In this document: positions 17,094-25,837 of the stretch, in pieces
Layout: every line of letters begins with the position of its first letter
Numbering within the stretch: the stretch's first letter is position 1
NCBI RefSeq assembly: GCF_902706195.1
Contig: NZ_CACSJO010000019.1
Location: forward strand, 37,002-101,001
Length of the DNA stretch: 64,000 nt
Direction of reading: 5' to 3'
Origin: Novosphingobium sp. 18050
GTDB lineage: Bacteria; Pseudomonadota; Alphaproteobacteria; Sphingomonadales; Sphingomonadaceae
The notes under the pieces: model-generated
What the model saw: the letters and a program-made list of their open reading frames with translations, nothing else
Told to the model about the DNA's origin: nothing
Databases searched by the model: none
Program-made: the position numbers and the translations under genes

Positions 17094-19373
17094 TCAGTTT
17101 CCGTTATGGGCGTCTTCGTCCACGCCGCTGACCGCGATGCTGGTCAGGTTGAGGATGCCGCGTGCGGTGACGCCCGGCGACAGCACGTGGATCGGCTGCG
17201 CGAGGCCCAGCAGCATCGGCCCGATGGTGGGAGAGCTGGACGAAGCCGAGAGCGCCGTCAGGGTGATGTTGGCAGCGTCCAGGTTAGGCATGACCAGCAG
17301 GTTGGCCGCGCCTTCGAAGCGGCTGTCGGGCACCAGCTTGTCACGCAGCGCCTGGCTGAGCGCGGCATCGGCATGCATCTCGCCGTCCACCAGCAGGTTC
17401 GGCGCCGAAGCGTGGACCATCGCCGCTGCGGCGCGCATCTTGCGGGCGCTGGGGCTGTGCGAGGAGCCGAAGTTGGAGTGCGAGAGCAGGGCTACGCGCG
17501 GCTCAAGTCCGAAGCGGCGCACGGCGGCAGCGGCCAGCACGGTCATCTCCGCCACCTGTTCGGTGGTGGGATCGGGGACCATGTGGGTGTCGGTGATGAA
17601 CAGCGCGCCGGCGTCGAGGATCAGGCCCGACAGCGCATAGACGCGGCCGTGCGGCTGGGTGCGGTCGATGATGCGCAGGACGTGTTCGACCTGGCCCCAG
17701 TATTCCGAATTGCCGCCGACCAGCGCCGCATCGACCCGGCCCGTGCGCAGCAGCATGGCGGCGGTAACGGTCGGGCGGCGATAGGCGTGGCGCAGTATTT
17801 CGGCAGCCGGCACGCCCTTGCGCGCGGCGACGGCGCGGTAGCCCTCGACCAGCTCGTTCATCAGCTCGTGGTCGGTTTCGGGATCGACCACGTCGACGTC
17901 GACGTCGAGCTGGAACTGCAGGCCCAGTTCGGGAAGCTTCTGTTCAAGGATACGGCGGCGGGCGACCAGGGTGGGGCGCACCATGCCTTCGTGCAGGGCG
18001 TCCTGCACCGCGCGCAGCACGCGGTCGTCCTCACCCTCGCCGTAGGCAACGCGCTTGCCTGCGCCGCGCGCGGCCTGGAAAACCGGCAGCATGACCTGCG
18101 CCGAGCGTGTGTTGAGACTGGCCAGCGAGCGCTTGTATTCGGCCAGGTCGACCGTGCGCGTGGCGACGCCGCTGTCCATCGCCGCCTTGGCGACGGCGGG
18201 CGCGATCTCGGCGATCAGGCGCGGGTCGAACGGGGTGGGGATGATGTATTCGGGGCCGAATACCAGGCGGCGGCCGCCATAGGCCTGGGCCACGCTGTCA
18301 TCGGCGGGCACGCGGGCGAGGGCGGCGATCGCCTCGGCAGCGGCCGCCTTCATCGCCTCGTTGATCTGCGTTGCGCCCACGTCCAGCGCGCCGCGGAAGA
18401 TGTAGGGGAAGCACAGGACGTTGTTGACCTGGTTCGGATAGTCCGAACGGCCGGTGGCGACGATCGCGTCGGGGCGAATCTCGCGGGCGATCTCGGGGCG
18501 GATTTCCGGCTCGGGGTTGGCCAGCGCGAAGATCAGCGGATTGGGGGCCAGCAGCGGCAGCCACTCGGGCTTGAGTACGCCGGGCGCGGAGAGGCCCAGG
18601 AACACGCTGGCACCGGGCAGCACTTCCGGCAGCGAGCGGGCGTCGGTGTGGCGGGCATAGCGGGCCATGTTGGGCAGCATGCCTTCGCGGCCGGAATGGA
18701 TGACGCCGTCCTTGTCGGTCAGCGTGATATTCTCGATCGGCAGGCCCATCGTCACCAGCAGGTCGACGCAGGCCAGCGCTGCCGCGCCCGCGCCCGAGGT
18801 GACGAGGCGCGCGTCGGCCAGCGTCTTGCCCTGCAGCACCAGCGCGTTGCGCACGGCGGCGGCCACGGTGATGGCGGTGCCATGCTGGTCGTCATGGAAC
18901 ACCGGGATGTTCATGCGCTCTTTCAGCGCGGCCTCGATGGCGAAGCATTCCGGGGCCTTGATGTCTTCGAGGTTGATGCCGCCGAACGTGGGTTCGAGCA
19001 GGGCCACCGCCTCGATGAACTTTTCGGGGTCGGTGGTGTCCACCTCGATGTCGAAGACGTCGATGTCGGCGAACTTCTTGAACAGGACGGCCTTGCCTTC
19101 CATCACCGGCTTGGAGGCCAGCGCGCCGATCGCGCCAAGGCCCAGCACGGCGGTGCCGTTGGTGATGACCGCCACGAGGTTGCCGCGGGCGGTGTAGTCC
19201 AGCGCCTTGGCGGGATCGGCGGCGATCTCCATGCAGGGCGCGGCGACGCCGGGCGAGTAGGCCAGCGCGAGGTCGCGTTGGTTGACCATGCGCTTGGTGG
19301 GCTCGATCGCCAGCTTACCCGGGCGCGGGTGGAGGTGGTAATCAAGTGCCGCGCGGCGAAGGTTCTCGTCCAT
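17094..19373 (-). CDS. maeB: NADP-dependent malic enzyme with C-terminal phosphotransacetylase-like domain
   Basis: The 759-residue protein has the MaeB two-part layout. An N-terminal malic enzyme (about 1-430) carries YSPGVAAPC, the metal and substrate residues in VFHDDQHGTA, and the nucleotide-binding segment VTSGAGAAALACVDLL. The C-terminal phosphate-acetyl/butyryl-transferase-type domain spans about 440-759. The enzyme decarboxylates malate to pyruvate with NADP+ in the cytosol; in MaeB proteins the C-terminal domain is thought to be regulatory, with acetyl-CoA as effector. Length and motifs are intact. It is transcribed towards the second TonB receptor and has a good terminator. Confidence 0.92.
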   Translation of the reverse strand: MDENLRRAALDYHLHPRPGKLAIEPTKRMVNQRDLALAYSPGVAAPCMEIAADPAKALDYTARGNLVAVITNGTAVLGLGAIGALASKPVMEGKAVLFKKFADIDVFDIEVDTTDPEKFIEAVALLEPTFGGINLEDIKAPECFAIEAALKERMNIPVFHDDQHGTAITVAAAVRNALVLQGKTLADARLVTSGAGAAALACVDLLVTMGLPIENITLTDKDGVIHSGREGMLPNMARYARHTDARSLPEVLPGASVFLGLSAPGVLKPEWLPLLAPNPLIFALANPEPEIRPEIAREIRPDAIVATGRSDYPNQVNNVLCFPYIFRGALDVGATQINEAMKAAAAEAIAALARVPADDSVAQAYGGRRLVFGPEYIIPTPFDPRLIAEIAPAVAKAAMDSGVATRTVDLAEYKRSLASLNTRSAQVMLPVFQAARGAGKRVAYGEGEDDRVLRAVQDALHEGMVRPTLVARRRILEQKLPELGLQFQLDVDVDVVDPETDHELMNELVEGYRAVAARKGVPAAEILRHAYRRPTVTAAMLLRTGRVDAALVGGNSEYWGQVEHVLRIIDRTQPHGRVYALSGLILDAGALFITDTHMVPDPTTEQVAEMTVLAAAAVRRFGLEPRVALLSHSNFGSSHSPSARKMRAAAAMVHASAPNLLVDGEMHADAALSQALRDKLVPDSRFEGAANLLVMPNLDAANITLTALSASSSSPTIGPMLLGLAQPIHVLSPGVTARGILNLTSIAVSGVDEDAHNGN

Positions 19374-19565
19374 TATCCAGTCCTGTCCTCAGTCGTCCGG
19401 GGGCGCATCGCCGTAGCGATTAGCCAGCGCTGTGCCCCCAAACACGGTTACGCCGCCGTTGTCGAGCCGGGAGGGCGCAAAATCGCCCGTCAGACACATG
19501 GGGGAAGCAATTCCGGGCCTTGTCACCGTCCCAAAGCTGATCCGGGCCGGCATATCTCTTCATCC

Positions 19566-20876
19566 TCAGGCCGCGACGGTCCATTCGGCCAGTTCGTCGG
19601 CCTGTCCGATCAGGGCGAGGCCGTGGGCGATCGAGGTCAATTCGTTGCCGCTGTCGATCCGGTCTGCCCCGAAACGCTGCTCGAACAGGGCGCGCACGGC
19701 CGGGATCAGCGAGGAGCCGCCGGTCAGGAACACGCGGTCGATCTCATCCGCGCGCAGGCCTGCGCTGGCGAGCGCGGTGTCGAGCGTCTCTGCGATCTGC
19801 GCGAGGTCCGGCGCGATCCAGCTTTCGAATTCGGCGCGGCTTACTTCTGACTCGATGGTCAGGTCGTCGCTCTCGAAGCGGAAAGCGGCGTGGCTCTCGC
19901 TCGACAGGGTGCGCTTGAGACGGCCCACCGCTTCGTAAAGCGGATAGCCCAGCTCGTTCTCGACGACGGCGATCATGCGCCCGATGGTGGCGGGATCGGT
20001 GGCGCTGTGCTGCAACCGCGCCAGTTCCGCCAGCGTGCGCCGGTTGCGCATCAGGGCAAGGCGCGACCAGTCGCCGAAATCGGTGAAGTGGCCGTCGGGA
20101 ATCTCCAGTACCTTGTCGAACGAGCGATAGGTGCTGCCCTTGCCCAGCATCGGCAAGACGAGGCGGTCCATGATGCGAAAGTCGAAGCGGTCGCCGGCGA
20201 TGCCGATACCCGCCGAGCCCAGCGGCACGCAGCGCCGCGCCGCGCCCGGAGCATCGACGCGCACGATCGAGAAATCGCTGGTGCCGCCGCCGAAATCGGC
20301 CACCAGCAGGGTCGCCGCCTCTTCCAGCTTCGAGGCGTGGCCATAAGCGGCGCCGAGCGGTTCGTAGACGTAATGGACCTCGCGCCCGAGCATCCCGAAC
20401 ATCGCATCGTAGCGGGTGCGGGCCAGCGCTTCGTCCGGGCGCGAGCCGACGTAGCGGACCGGACGGCCTACGACGACGCGTTCGGGCAGGGTCTTCAGCG
20501 CCGCGCCGCCGTGCGCAATCAGATGTTCCAGGAATATCCGGCCCAGTTCCTCGAAGCGCAGGCGCTTTTCGAAGATGGTCGCCTGATCGAACAGCGGGTT
20601 GGCCGCTACCGATTTGAACGACTGGAGGAAGCGGCTGCCCTGCGGAAAGTCGAGGAATTCCGAGATCGCCCAGGGCCCGGCCTCATGCGCGATGCCCGAC
20701 ATCAGGCCGCCGCGAACGTCGGGGTCCTGCCAGAAGCACAGCGCGGTGCGGAACACCGAGGCGGAGCCGCCGGGGGCGCGGAAGTCGACAAGGCTGGCCT
20801 CGCCGTCCGCTGTCGCCAGGGCGGCTACCGAGTTGGTGGTGCCGAAGTCGATACCAATGGCCTGCACGGCGGACAT
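19566..20876 (-). CDS. Hsp70-family protein, YegD-like
   Basis: The 436-residue product is a lone actin/Hsp70-type ATPase domain without the substrate-binding domain of DnaK. The nucleotide-binding motifs are visible: phosphate 1 GIDFGTTNSVAAL near the start, phosphate 2 VADFGGGTSDFSIV in the middle, and the adenosine motif LTGGSSLIPAVR near the end. This length and layout match the YegD group of atypical Hsp70 proteins, whose clients are unknown. It is separated by about 190 bases from maeB and is divergent from the ZnuD-like receptor gene. Confidence 0.85.
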   Translation of the reverse strand: MSAVQAIGIDFGTTNSVAALATADGEASLVDFRAPGGSASVFRTALCFWQDPDVRGGLMSGIAHEAGPWAISEFLDFPQGSRFLQSFKSVAANPLFDQATIFEKRLRFEELGRIFLEHLIAHGGAALKTLPERVVVGRPVRYVGSRPDEALARTRYDAMFGMLGREVHYVYEPLGAAYGHASKLEEAATLLVADFGGGTSDFSIVRVDAPGAARRCVPLGSAGIGIAGDRFDFRIMDRLVLPMLGKGSTYRSFDKVLEIPDGHFTDFGDWSRLALMRNRRTLAELARLQHSATDPATIGRMIAVVENELGYPLYEAVGRLKRTLSSESHAAFRFESDDLTIESEVSRAEFESWIAPDLAQIAETLDTALASAGLRADEIDRVFLTGGSSLIPAVRALFEQRFGADRIDSGNELTSIAHGLALIGQADELAEWTVAA

Positions 20877-20996
20877 GGCGTGAAATTCCTTCTGAGCGCA
20901 AGCGGCCGGAGCCTATGACAGTGCATGGCAAATCGCGCAACCGTAACGGCTGTTCTCGCAGATGCAGCACGAATTTGGCAACAATGTGGAAACGAT

Positions 20997-21012
20997 GTTG
21001 TAACGTATCATT
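20997..21012 (+). promoter_or_regulatory. Candidate metal-regulator operator upstream of the ZnuD-like receptor
   Basis: GTTGTAACGTATCATT lies 83 bases before the receptor start. Its last 12 bases (TAACGTATCATT) are identical to a sequence in the promoter of the facing MerC-like gene. The left half is an imperfect match to the palindrome found there. A zinc-responsive regulator such as Zur is the likely user, by context only. Confidence 0.45.
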
Positions 21013-21094
21013 GGAGAGTGTAGCAGCTGGGGTGCGCAAGTCCTCCCCCTTGCGTCAACAACGATATTGTATTCTCTTGCGTTCGAGGTTCCCC

Positions 21095-23257
21095 ATGAGG
21101 TTTCGATTGCTTTCCGGCTGCGCGCTCGCGGCCGTCCTGCTCCCCGCCGCTGCCTACGCCGAGACAAGTGATGCAACTGCGAACGCCGCGGCGCCCGCCG
21201 CTGCGGATACGGGGGGCGCCTCCAAGAATGACGATACCTACCACGCCGGTCAGGGCAGCGAGATCGTCGTCACCGGCGTTTTGCCGACCAACCGACAGGA
21301 CATGCTTTCCAGCGTCGCTGTAGTGCAGGGCACCGAATTGACGCAGTCGCTTCGCCCCTCCATCGGCGAGACCCTGCAGCACCAGCCCGGCGTTTCGGCC
21401 ACCTCGTTCGGTCCCAGCGCCTCGCGCCCGGTTCTGCGCGGCCTTCAGGGTGAGCGCGTGCGCATCCTGACCGACGGCATCGGCTCCATCGACGTGTCGA
21501 ACACCTCGGTGGACCATGCGGTCGTCGTCAACCCGCTACTGGCAGAGCGTATCGAAGTGCTGCGCGGGCCGCAGTCGCTGCTCTATGGCTCGTCGGCCAT
21601 CGGCGGCGTCGTCAACGTCATCGACAAGCGTATCCCGACCAAGGTGCCGGCCGAAGCGGTCCACGTCGGCGCGCTGGCAAGCTATGGTTCGGCGGCCGAC
21701 GAACGCTCCTTCTCGGGCGCGGTGGACGTGCCGCTGTCCTCGCAGTGGGTCGCCCATGTCGACGGCAGCTACCTCAAGAGCGATGACGTGCGCATCGGCG
21801 GCCATGCGCTGACCCCGGCGCTGCGGGCCCAGGCGCTGGCTTCCAGCCTCCAGCCTGCCGACCCCGCCGACGCGGAGCCGATCGACTTCGCCGCCAATGC
21901 CGGCATCAAGGGCAAGCTGCCCAATACCGCCGCCAAGACATGGACCGCCGGGGCCGGCATCGCCTACATCGGCGACAGCGGCAATTTCGGCATCTCCTAC
22001 GGCCATTACGACAGCCTATACGGTGTGCCGGTACGCTATGCGACGCAGCAGGGCGAAGAGCAGGAAGCACCGCGCCTCAAGCTGAAGCAGGACCGCGTTG
22101 ACGCCCGCGCGGAGATCGACGTGAACTCGGGCTTCCTCGACAAGGTCTCGATGCGGCTCGGCTATGCCGATTATTCGCACTTCGAACTGGAGGAAGACGG
22201 TTCGGTCGGCACGGCGTTCTACAACAAGGGCATGGAAGGCCGCCTGGAATTCACCCAGGCCAAGCAGGGCGTCTGGCGCGGCGTGACCGGCGCGCAGCTG
22301 TTCACGCGCGACTTCAACGTGGTGGGCGACGAGGCGTTCCTGCCGAAGAATTCGACCAGCCAGATCGGCCTCTTCACCCTCCAGCAGCTGGATTACGGCA
22401 CGCTCAAGTTCGAAGCCGGCGCGCGTTATGAGCACACCAACCTCAGCGCCAACCCGCTTGCTGACCAGTCGCAGTTCTTCGACGGCAGCCGCACCTTCGA
22501 TGCGTTCTCGGGCTCGCTGGGCGCATCCTACGCACTGTCGGATGACTGGCGCGTCGGCCTCAACCTGTCGCGCACGGAGCGCGCACCTTCGGGCGAAGAA
22601 CTCTTCGCCAACGGACCCCATGCCGGAACCGAGGCGTTCGAAGTGGGCAATCCCGACTTCAAGCTCGAAAAGTCCTGGGGCGTTGAGGCGATCCTGCGCG
22701 GCAAGGGTACGAACTATACCTTCGAGGCATCGGCCTATCACACGTGGTTCTCGAACTTCATCTACGAAGGGCAGACGGGCGCGCTGGAGGACGGCCTTCC
22801 GGTCTTCCAGTCGTACCAGGCCGATGCGCGCTACTACGGCTTCGAGGCGCAGGGCACGCTGACCCTGGCGCGGTTCGGGGATTCGAAGATCGTCGCCGAT
22901 GCGCTGGGCGATTATGTCCATGCCAACATCGTCAGCGTCGGCCCGGCGCCGCGCATTCCGCCTCTGCGCGTGCTGGGCGGCCTCAGCTTCCAGGCGCCGA
23001 AGTTCGACCTGCGCGGCGAAGTGGAGCATGTCACCGACCAGAAGCGGATCTCCGACTTCGAGACCCCGACCGACGGTTACACCATGGTCAACGCCGAGGT
23101 GAACGTGCGTCCCTGGGGCACCGAGCGGCCGATCAGCTTTGCGCTTTCGGCGAACAACATCTTTGATGTGGTGGCCCGCCGCGCGGCCTCGTTCCTCAAG
23201 GACTACGCCCCGCTTTCCGGCCGCGATATTCGCCTGACCGCCAAGCTGGACTTCTAG
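21095..23257 (+). CDS. TonB-dependent receptor, ZnuD-like (probable zinc uptake)
   Basis: The 720-residue product has a signal peptide (residues 1-22, AAAYAE), a TonB-box/plug start at SEIVVTGVLPTNRQD, a plug with ETLQHQPGVSATSFGPSASRP and LRGPQSLLYGSSAIGGVVN, and a barrel ending in a terminal Phe (AKLDF). The plug sequence around QPGVS-FGPGASRPV-RG is characteristic of ZnuD-type receptors that import zinc or haem. It faces a MerC-like gene whose promoter shares a 12-bp sequence with the region upstream of this gene, which supports common metal control. The ATG at 21095 gives a proper signal peptide; the frame continues upstream without good start features. Confidence 0.85.
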   Translation: MRFRLLSGCALAAVLLPAAAYAETSDATANAAAPAAADTGGASKNDDTYHAGQGSEIVVTGVLPTNRQDMLSSVAVVQGTELTQSLRPSIGETLQHQPGVSATSFGPSASRPVLRGLQGERVRILTDGIGSIDVSNTSVDHAVVVNPLLAERIEVLRGPQSLLYGSSAIGGVVNVIDKRIPTKVPAEAVHVGALASYGSAADERSFSGAVDVPLSSQWVAHVDGSYLKSDDVRIGGHALTPALRAQALASSLQPADPADAEPIDFAANAGIKGKLPNTAAKTWTAGAGIAYIGDSGNFGISYGHYDSLYGVPVRYATQQGEEQEAPRLKLKQDRVDARAEIDVNSGFLDKVSMRLGYADYSHFELEEDGSVGTAFYNKGMEGRLEFTQAKQGVWRGVTGAQLFTRDFNVVGDEAFLPKNSTSQIGLFTLQQLDYGTLKFEAGARYEHTNLSANPLADQSQFFDGSRTFDAFSGSLGASYALSDDWRVGLNLSRTERAPSGEELFANGPHAGTEAFEVGNPDFKLEKSWGVEAILRGKGTNYTFEASAYHTWFSNFIYEGQTGALEDGLPVFQSYQADARYYGFEAQGTLTLARFGDSKIVADALGDYVHANIVSVGPAPRIPPLRVLGGLSFQAPKFDLRGEVEHVTDQKRISDFETPTDGYTMVNAEVNVRPWGTERPISFALSANNIFDVVARRAASFLKDYAPLSGRDIRLTAKLDF

Positions 23258-23267
23258 AGGAGCCGGT

Positions 23268-23669
23268 TCAACCGCCGCAGCGCACCGCGCTGCGGCGGCG
23301 CCAGTTGGCGATGTGGGCTGCCGCAAGGCACAGGCTGCCGGCGACCGTCAGCCCGGTTTCTATCGCATACCATTCGGCAAAGACCAGCCCGAAGCCCATC
23401 AGCAGCAATCCGGCAATTCCGACCACCAGCGGACCGAAGGCCCGGTGACGGCGCCAGCCCCCGATCAGCGCCAGCGCGCTTGTCGGCAGGGCGATCAGGA
23501 GGACGGCCGCGTGGAAGCCTTCACCCACGCCGATCCGGTCCGCCACTGCGGGCAGCGCCGCCAGCACCAGCGGCAGGGCAAGGCAGTGCACCATGCACGC
23601 GAACGAGGCGCAGACCGCAAACCCGTCGAGAATGCCTTCCACGCGGGCGCCGGGGGTCTGAACGGTCAT
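23268..23669 (-). CDS. MerC-domain inner-membrane protein
   Basis: The 133-residue protein has four membrane segments and the MerC signature FAVCASFACMVHCLALPLV near the N-terminus, with paired cysteines and a His that can bind a metal ion. MerC proteins were described as mercury importers, but family members without a mer operon are often linked to zinc or other metals. The start at 23669 has GAAAGACC just upstream; an in-frame ATG at 23696 is also possible. It converges on the ZnuD-like receptor gene (10 bases between stops), and its promoter contains a palindrome shared in part with that receptor. Confidence 0.8.
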   Translation of the reverse strand: MTVQTPGARVEGILDGFAVCASFACMVHCLALPLVLAALPAVADRIGVGEGFHAAVLLIALPTSALALIGGWRRHRAFGPLVVGIAGLLLMGFGLVFAEWYAIETGLTVAGSLCLAAAHIANWRRRSAVRCGG

Positions 23670-23700
23670 ATTGGTCTTTCGATTGGGAAACTGCATTTAA

Positions 23701-23729
23701 GATATGTGATAACGTATCATTATTTTCAA
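23701..23729 (-). promoter_or_regulatory. Promoter of the MerC-like gene with palindromic operator in the spacer
   Basis: On the minus strand TTGAAA (-35, 23729-23724) and CATATC (-10, 23706-23701) are separated by 17 bases. The spacer contains TGATA-CGT-TATCA (23719-23707), a perfect 5-bp-arm palindrome. A repressor bound here would block polymerase. Twelve bases of this site (TAACGTATCATT on the plus strand) also occur upstream of the ZnuD-like receptor. Confidence 0.55.
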
Positions 23730-23832
23730 GGCATACGAAACGAGGAATTTCGCCGCGTGCCATCGCCCGCTGGCGAGCGCGGGATGACGCCAGGGAAATT
23801 CAGCGGACGGGCTGCGGCCGGCGCTGGGTTTG

Positions 23833-24092
23833 GTCGCCAGCATCAGGCGACTAGTGCTGGACCCTGCCTTTTGATCGCGAACGGCTGGTAAGGGGCGTGA
23901 CCTCGTGTGACTTCCAGCTCGACCCTGCGGTGCATGGGGGTGAGGGGGCGGGTTCGCACTCTTGCCCTCTTCCCTGAGGGCACACCCTCAAGTTCATCCA
24001 CGCATCCATGAATTGCGGCTTGTCCGGTCCGCACCGGACGCCGACCGCTTCGGGAGCATGGAGTGTCAGCTACCCACCCCCGACCCGTCACG
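23833..24092 (-). ncRNA. Possible small RNA or short untranslated transcript
   Basis: A near-consensus leftward promoter (24127-24099) would start transcription near 24092, but no recognisable gene follows. The region has three hairpins: GTCCGGT/ACCGGAC (24022-24039), TGAGGG/CCCTCA (23975-23990) and GTCGCC/GGCGAC (23833-23851). A 52-codon frame (24009 to 23851) is present but has no good ribosome-binding site or family signature. The right end of the candidate is inferred from the promoter and the left end from the last hairpin. Confidence 0.3.
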
Positions 24093-24098
24093 CCGCAG

Positions 24099-24127
24099 CA
24101 TATAACCTATATGGTTATAAATGTCAA
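24099..24127 (-). promoter_or_regulatory. Near-consensus promoter overlapped by a 19-bp palindrome
   Basis: On the minus strand TTGACA (24127-24122), a 17-base spacer and TATATG (24104-24099) form the best sigma-70-type promoter noticed in the window. The palindrome TATAACCTATATGGTTATA (24101-24119, arms of 7) covers the -10 and most of the spacer, as a repressor site would. The regulator is unknown. Confidence 0.5.
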
Positions 24128-24146
24128 TGTCAGCGCTTCGGGAAAG

Positions 24147-24177
24147 GCGCGCGCGGCCGGGCAGGCCCCGCGCGCGC
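24147..24177 (-). terminator. Terminator of the alr-dadA-ridA operon
   Basis: GCGCGCGCGG (24147-24156) pairs with CCGCGCGCGC (24168-24177). On the minus strand CTTTCCC follows. It lies just past the ridA stop codon. Confidence 0.6.
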
Positions 24178-24184
24178 TTTCGCA

Positions 24185-24532
24185 TCAGGCCCTGGCGGCG
24201 GTGACGATGATTTCGACCTTGTAGCCGGGCGCGGCCAGCTTGCCTTCGCTGGTGGCGCGGGCCGGGGCGGGGTGGCCGGCGATCCAGGCATCCCACACGG
24301 CGTTCATTTCCTCGAAGTCGGCGATGTCGGCCAGCCAGATCGTGGCCATCAGCAGGTGGTCCTTGCTGCTGCCGGTCTTCTCCAGCAGGGCCTCGATTTC
24401 GGCGAGGGTGGTCTTCGTCTGCTCGGTGACGCTGGCGCCTTCCTCGCCCACCTGACCGGCGAGGTAGATGGTGTCGCCGTGGATCACTGCCTCGCTCATG
24501 CGGGCGCCCTGGTCGATGCGGGTGATGGTCAT
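24185..24532 (-). CDS. RidA family enamine/imine deaminase
   Basis: The 115-residue protein is a single YjgF/YER057c/UK114 domain, with VIHGDTIYLAGQVG near the N-terminus and APGYKVEIIVTA at the end. RidA proteins hydrolyse reactive 2-imino acids to 2-oxo acids and ammonia in the cytosol. It is the third gene of an operon after alr and dadA, 42 bases past dadA. DadA releases 2-iminopropanoate from D-alanine, which is exactly the kind of substrate RidA clears, so the context gives a specific proposed role. Confidence 0.87.
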   Translation of the reverse strand: MTITRIDQGARMSEAVIHGDTIYLAGQVGEEGASVTEQTKTTLAEIEALLEKTGSSKDHLLMATIWLADIADFEEMNAVWDAWIAGHPAPARATSEGKLAAPGYKVEIIVTAARA

Positions 24533-24574
24533 TGTCGGTCCTCTTGCGTGGTCGCCGTGTCCGGCTAGGTGCGT

Positions 24575-25837
24575 TTAGGCGGCGTTCCGGTAGCGGCTGA
24601 TCGCCAGGTCCGCCGTCTCGATCGCGGGGGGGCGCCCGGCGATGATATCGGCGATGACGTGAGCCGATCCGCAGGCCATCGTCCAGCCCAGCGTGCCGTG
24701 GCCGGTGTTGAGAAAGAGGTTGGGGACCTTGGTGGCCCCGATCACCGGCGTGCTGTCCGGCGTCATCGGGCGCAGTCCGCACCAGAACGATGCGGCCGCC
24801 ATGTCGCCCGCGCCGGGGAACAGCGAGCCGGCCGAATGCTCCAGCGTTGCCCGGCGGGCAGGCGGCAAGTCCTTGGTGAAGCCGGAAATTTCGGCCATGC
24901 CGCCAACGCGAATACGGTCTCCCAGCCGGGTGATCGCCACCTTGTAGCTTTCGTCCAGCAGGGTGGAGACGGGCGCGCGCGCCTCGTCCACGATGGGCAC
25001 GGTGATCGAATAGCCCTTCACCGGATAGACCGGCAGGCGAATGCCCAGCGGCGCCACCAGCTGCGGCGAATAGCTGCCCATCGCCACCAGATAGGCATCG
25101 GCGACAAGGTTGCCCGCATCCGTCTCGACATGGGTAATCCGCCCGCCCTCGGCCGCAAGCCGGGTGATCGCAGTGTCGTTCAGGAAGCGCACGCCCTGCG
25201 TTGCCGCCATTTGTGCAAGGGCATTGGTGAACTTGAAGCAGTCGCCGGTTTCGTCGTGCGGCAGGCGCAGACCGCCCGCGAGCGGCACCTCGCTATTGGC
25301 GAGGCCGGGTTCGGCGGCCACGCATCCGGTGGGGTCGAGAACCTCGAACGGCACGCCGTCGGCCTTGAGCACGGCGATATCCTTGCCCACGCCGTCGAGC
25401 TGCTTCTGCTCGCGGAACAGCTGGAGCGTGCCCTGGCTACGCTCGTCATAGCGGATGCCGGTAGCCCCGCGCAGCTCGATCAGACGGTCGCGGCTGAATT
25501 CGGCGAGGCGCACCATGCGGCTCTTGTTGATGGCATAGTCGCGGGCATTGCAGTTGCCCAGCATCGCCGCCAGCCAGCGCATCATCGCCATATCCGCATG
25601 GGGGCGCAGGATCAGCGGGGCGTGGCGCATCATCAGCCAGCGCACGGCCTTCATAGGAATGCCCGGCGCGGCCCAGGGGGAGGCGTATCCGGGCGAGATC
25701 TCACCCGCATTGGCAAAGCTGGTTTCCAGCGCCGGGCCGCTCTGACGGTCGACGACGACGACCTCGTGCCCCGCCTGCGCCAGATACCACGCCGAGGTCA
25801 CGCCGATGACGCCGCTGCCGAGAATCGCGATCTTCAT
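24575..25837 (-). CDS. dadA: D-amino acid dehydrogenase (DadA-like)
   Basis: The 420-residue flavoprotein begins with the FAD-binding motif ILGSGVIGVTSAWYLAQAG and has the DAO-fold features VVVDRQSGPALETSFANAGEIS and, near the C-terminus, GLRPMTPDSTPVIG and NTGHGTLGWTMA. These match the small subunit of D-amino acid dehydrogenase, which oxidises D-alanine to an imino acid and passes electrons to the respiratory chain at the inner membrane. The ATG at 25837 overlaps the alr stop codon (ATGA), so translation is coupled. Together with alr and ridA it forms an alanine catabolic operon. Confidence 0.9.
   Translation of the reverse strand: MKIAILGSGVIGVTSAWYLAQAGHEVVVVDRQSGPALETSFANAGEISPGYASPWAAPGIPMKAVRWLMMRHAPLILRPHADMAMMRWLAAMLGNCNARDYAINKSRMVRLAEFSRDRLIELRGATGIRYDERSQGTLQLFREQKQLDGVGKDIAVLKADGVPFEVLDPTGCVAAEPGLANSEVPLAGGLRLPHDETGDCFKFTNALAQMAATQGVRFLNDTAITRLAAEGGRITHVETDAGNLVADAYLVAMGSYSPQLVAPLGIRLPVYPVKGYSITVPIVDEARAPVSTLLDESYKVAITRLGDRIRVGGMAEISGFTKDLPPARRATLEHSAGSLFPGAGDMAAASFWCGLRPMTPDSTPVIGATKVPNLFLNTGHGTLGWTMACGSAHVIADIIAGRPPAIETADLAISRYRNAA

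Noticed and set aside
17025..19850. Long plus-strand reading frame opposite the malic enzyme gene.
   Set aside because: Shadow frame; it begins inside the terminator hairpins and its translation has no family features.
23270..23669. Mercury-resistance (mer) operon.
   Set aside because: Only a MerC-like gene is present, with no merR, merA, merT or merP nearby; the context points to zinc instead.
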